Under the pieces are notes generated by a model. It searched no databases. It saw nothing but the letters and a program-made list of their open reading frames with translations, and was not told the origin of the DNA. 5,475 bases of DNA from an uncultured Rikenellaceae bacterium (GTDB lineage: Bacteria > Bacteroidota > Bacteroidia > Bacteroidales > Rikenellaceae): positions 1 through 5,475 of the forward strand of contig CAMQVM010000128.1 in assembly GCA_947038135.1 (NCBI GenBank). The letters run 5' to 3'. Below, one piece after another: positions 5,428 through 5,475 of the stretch. The position numbers and the translations under genes were made by a program. Position 1 is the first letter of the stretch; each line of letters starts with the position of its first letter.

Positions 5428-5475
5428 AGATCGGAAGAGCACACGTCTGAACTCCAGTCACTCCGGAGAATCTCG
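5428..5475 (+). other. Illumina TruSeq adapter contamination
   Basis: From 5428 the sequence reads AGATCGGAAGAGC, continues as the TruSeq i7-side adapter through CAGTCAC (ending 5461), then an 8-base index TCCGGAGA (5462-5469), then ATCTCG, the first bases of the adapter tail. The index equals TruSeq HT D702 as I remember it. This is untrimmed read-through, not genome, and should be masked. Confidence 0.98.

Overview
The window reads as one end of an AT-rich contig from a member of the Bacteroidota, most likely Bacteroidales. Three things suggest this. Start codons lie in a TTATG context without clear Shine-Dalgarno sites. A good TTG-N20-TAnnTTTG promoter, the Bacteroidota sigma-ABfr type, is present. 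The proteins also resemble those of this phylum as I remember them. No rRNA or marker gene is present, so this placement is an inference. The last 48 bases (5428-5475) are not genomic: they are Illumina TruSeq adapter plus an 8-base index, so the biological sequence ends at 5427.

Every gene is on the minus strand. In transcription order (right to left) they are: a 5'-truncated PspA/IM30 (YjfJ-like) coiled-coil protein (4870-5427); a 433-base intergenic region with a long inverted repeat, a promoter and a long AT-rich leader; a DUF4178 protein (3891-4436); a predicted lipoprotein with an Arg/Ser-rich tail (3108-3887); an eight-helix DUF350 membrane protein with internal duplication (2158-3084); a terminator-like hairpin whose U-run touches the next start codon; a membrane-anchored spermidine synthase-like aminopropyltransferase (540-2087); and a SpeD-type pyruvoyl decarboxylase (202-537). 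A perfect 52-bp palindrome (150-201) closes the operon as a bidirectional terminator. Beyond it, 14-127 holds a run of hairpins ending in a second terminator. Their G-U pairs form only in minus-strand RNA, so this may be a small RNA or a structured 3' region.

The layout recalls the Escherichia coli yjfIJKLMC cluster (PspA homologue YjfJ, YjfK, DUF350 protein YjfL, DUF1190 protein YjfM, glutathionylspermidine-synthase-like YjfC). Here the ATP-grasp polyamine-conjugating enzyme appears to be replaced by a two-enzyme module. SpeD would make decarboxylated S-adenosylmethionine, and the membrane SpeE would transfer its aminopropyl group to a polyamine acceptor at the membrane. The inferred theme is membrane stress or membrane remodelling (PspA, DUF350, lipoprotein, DUF4178) coupled to local polyamine synthesis. 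No member of the set has a function proven by the sequence alone.
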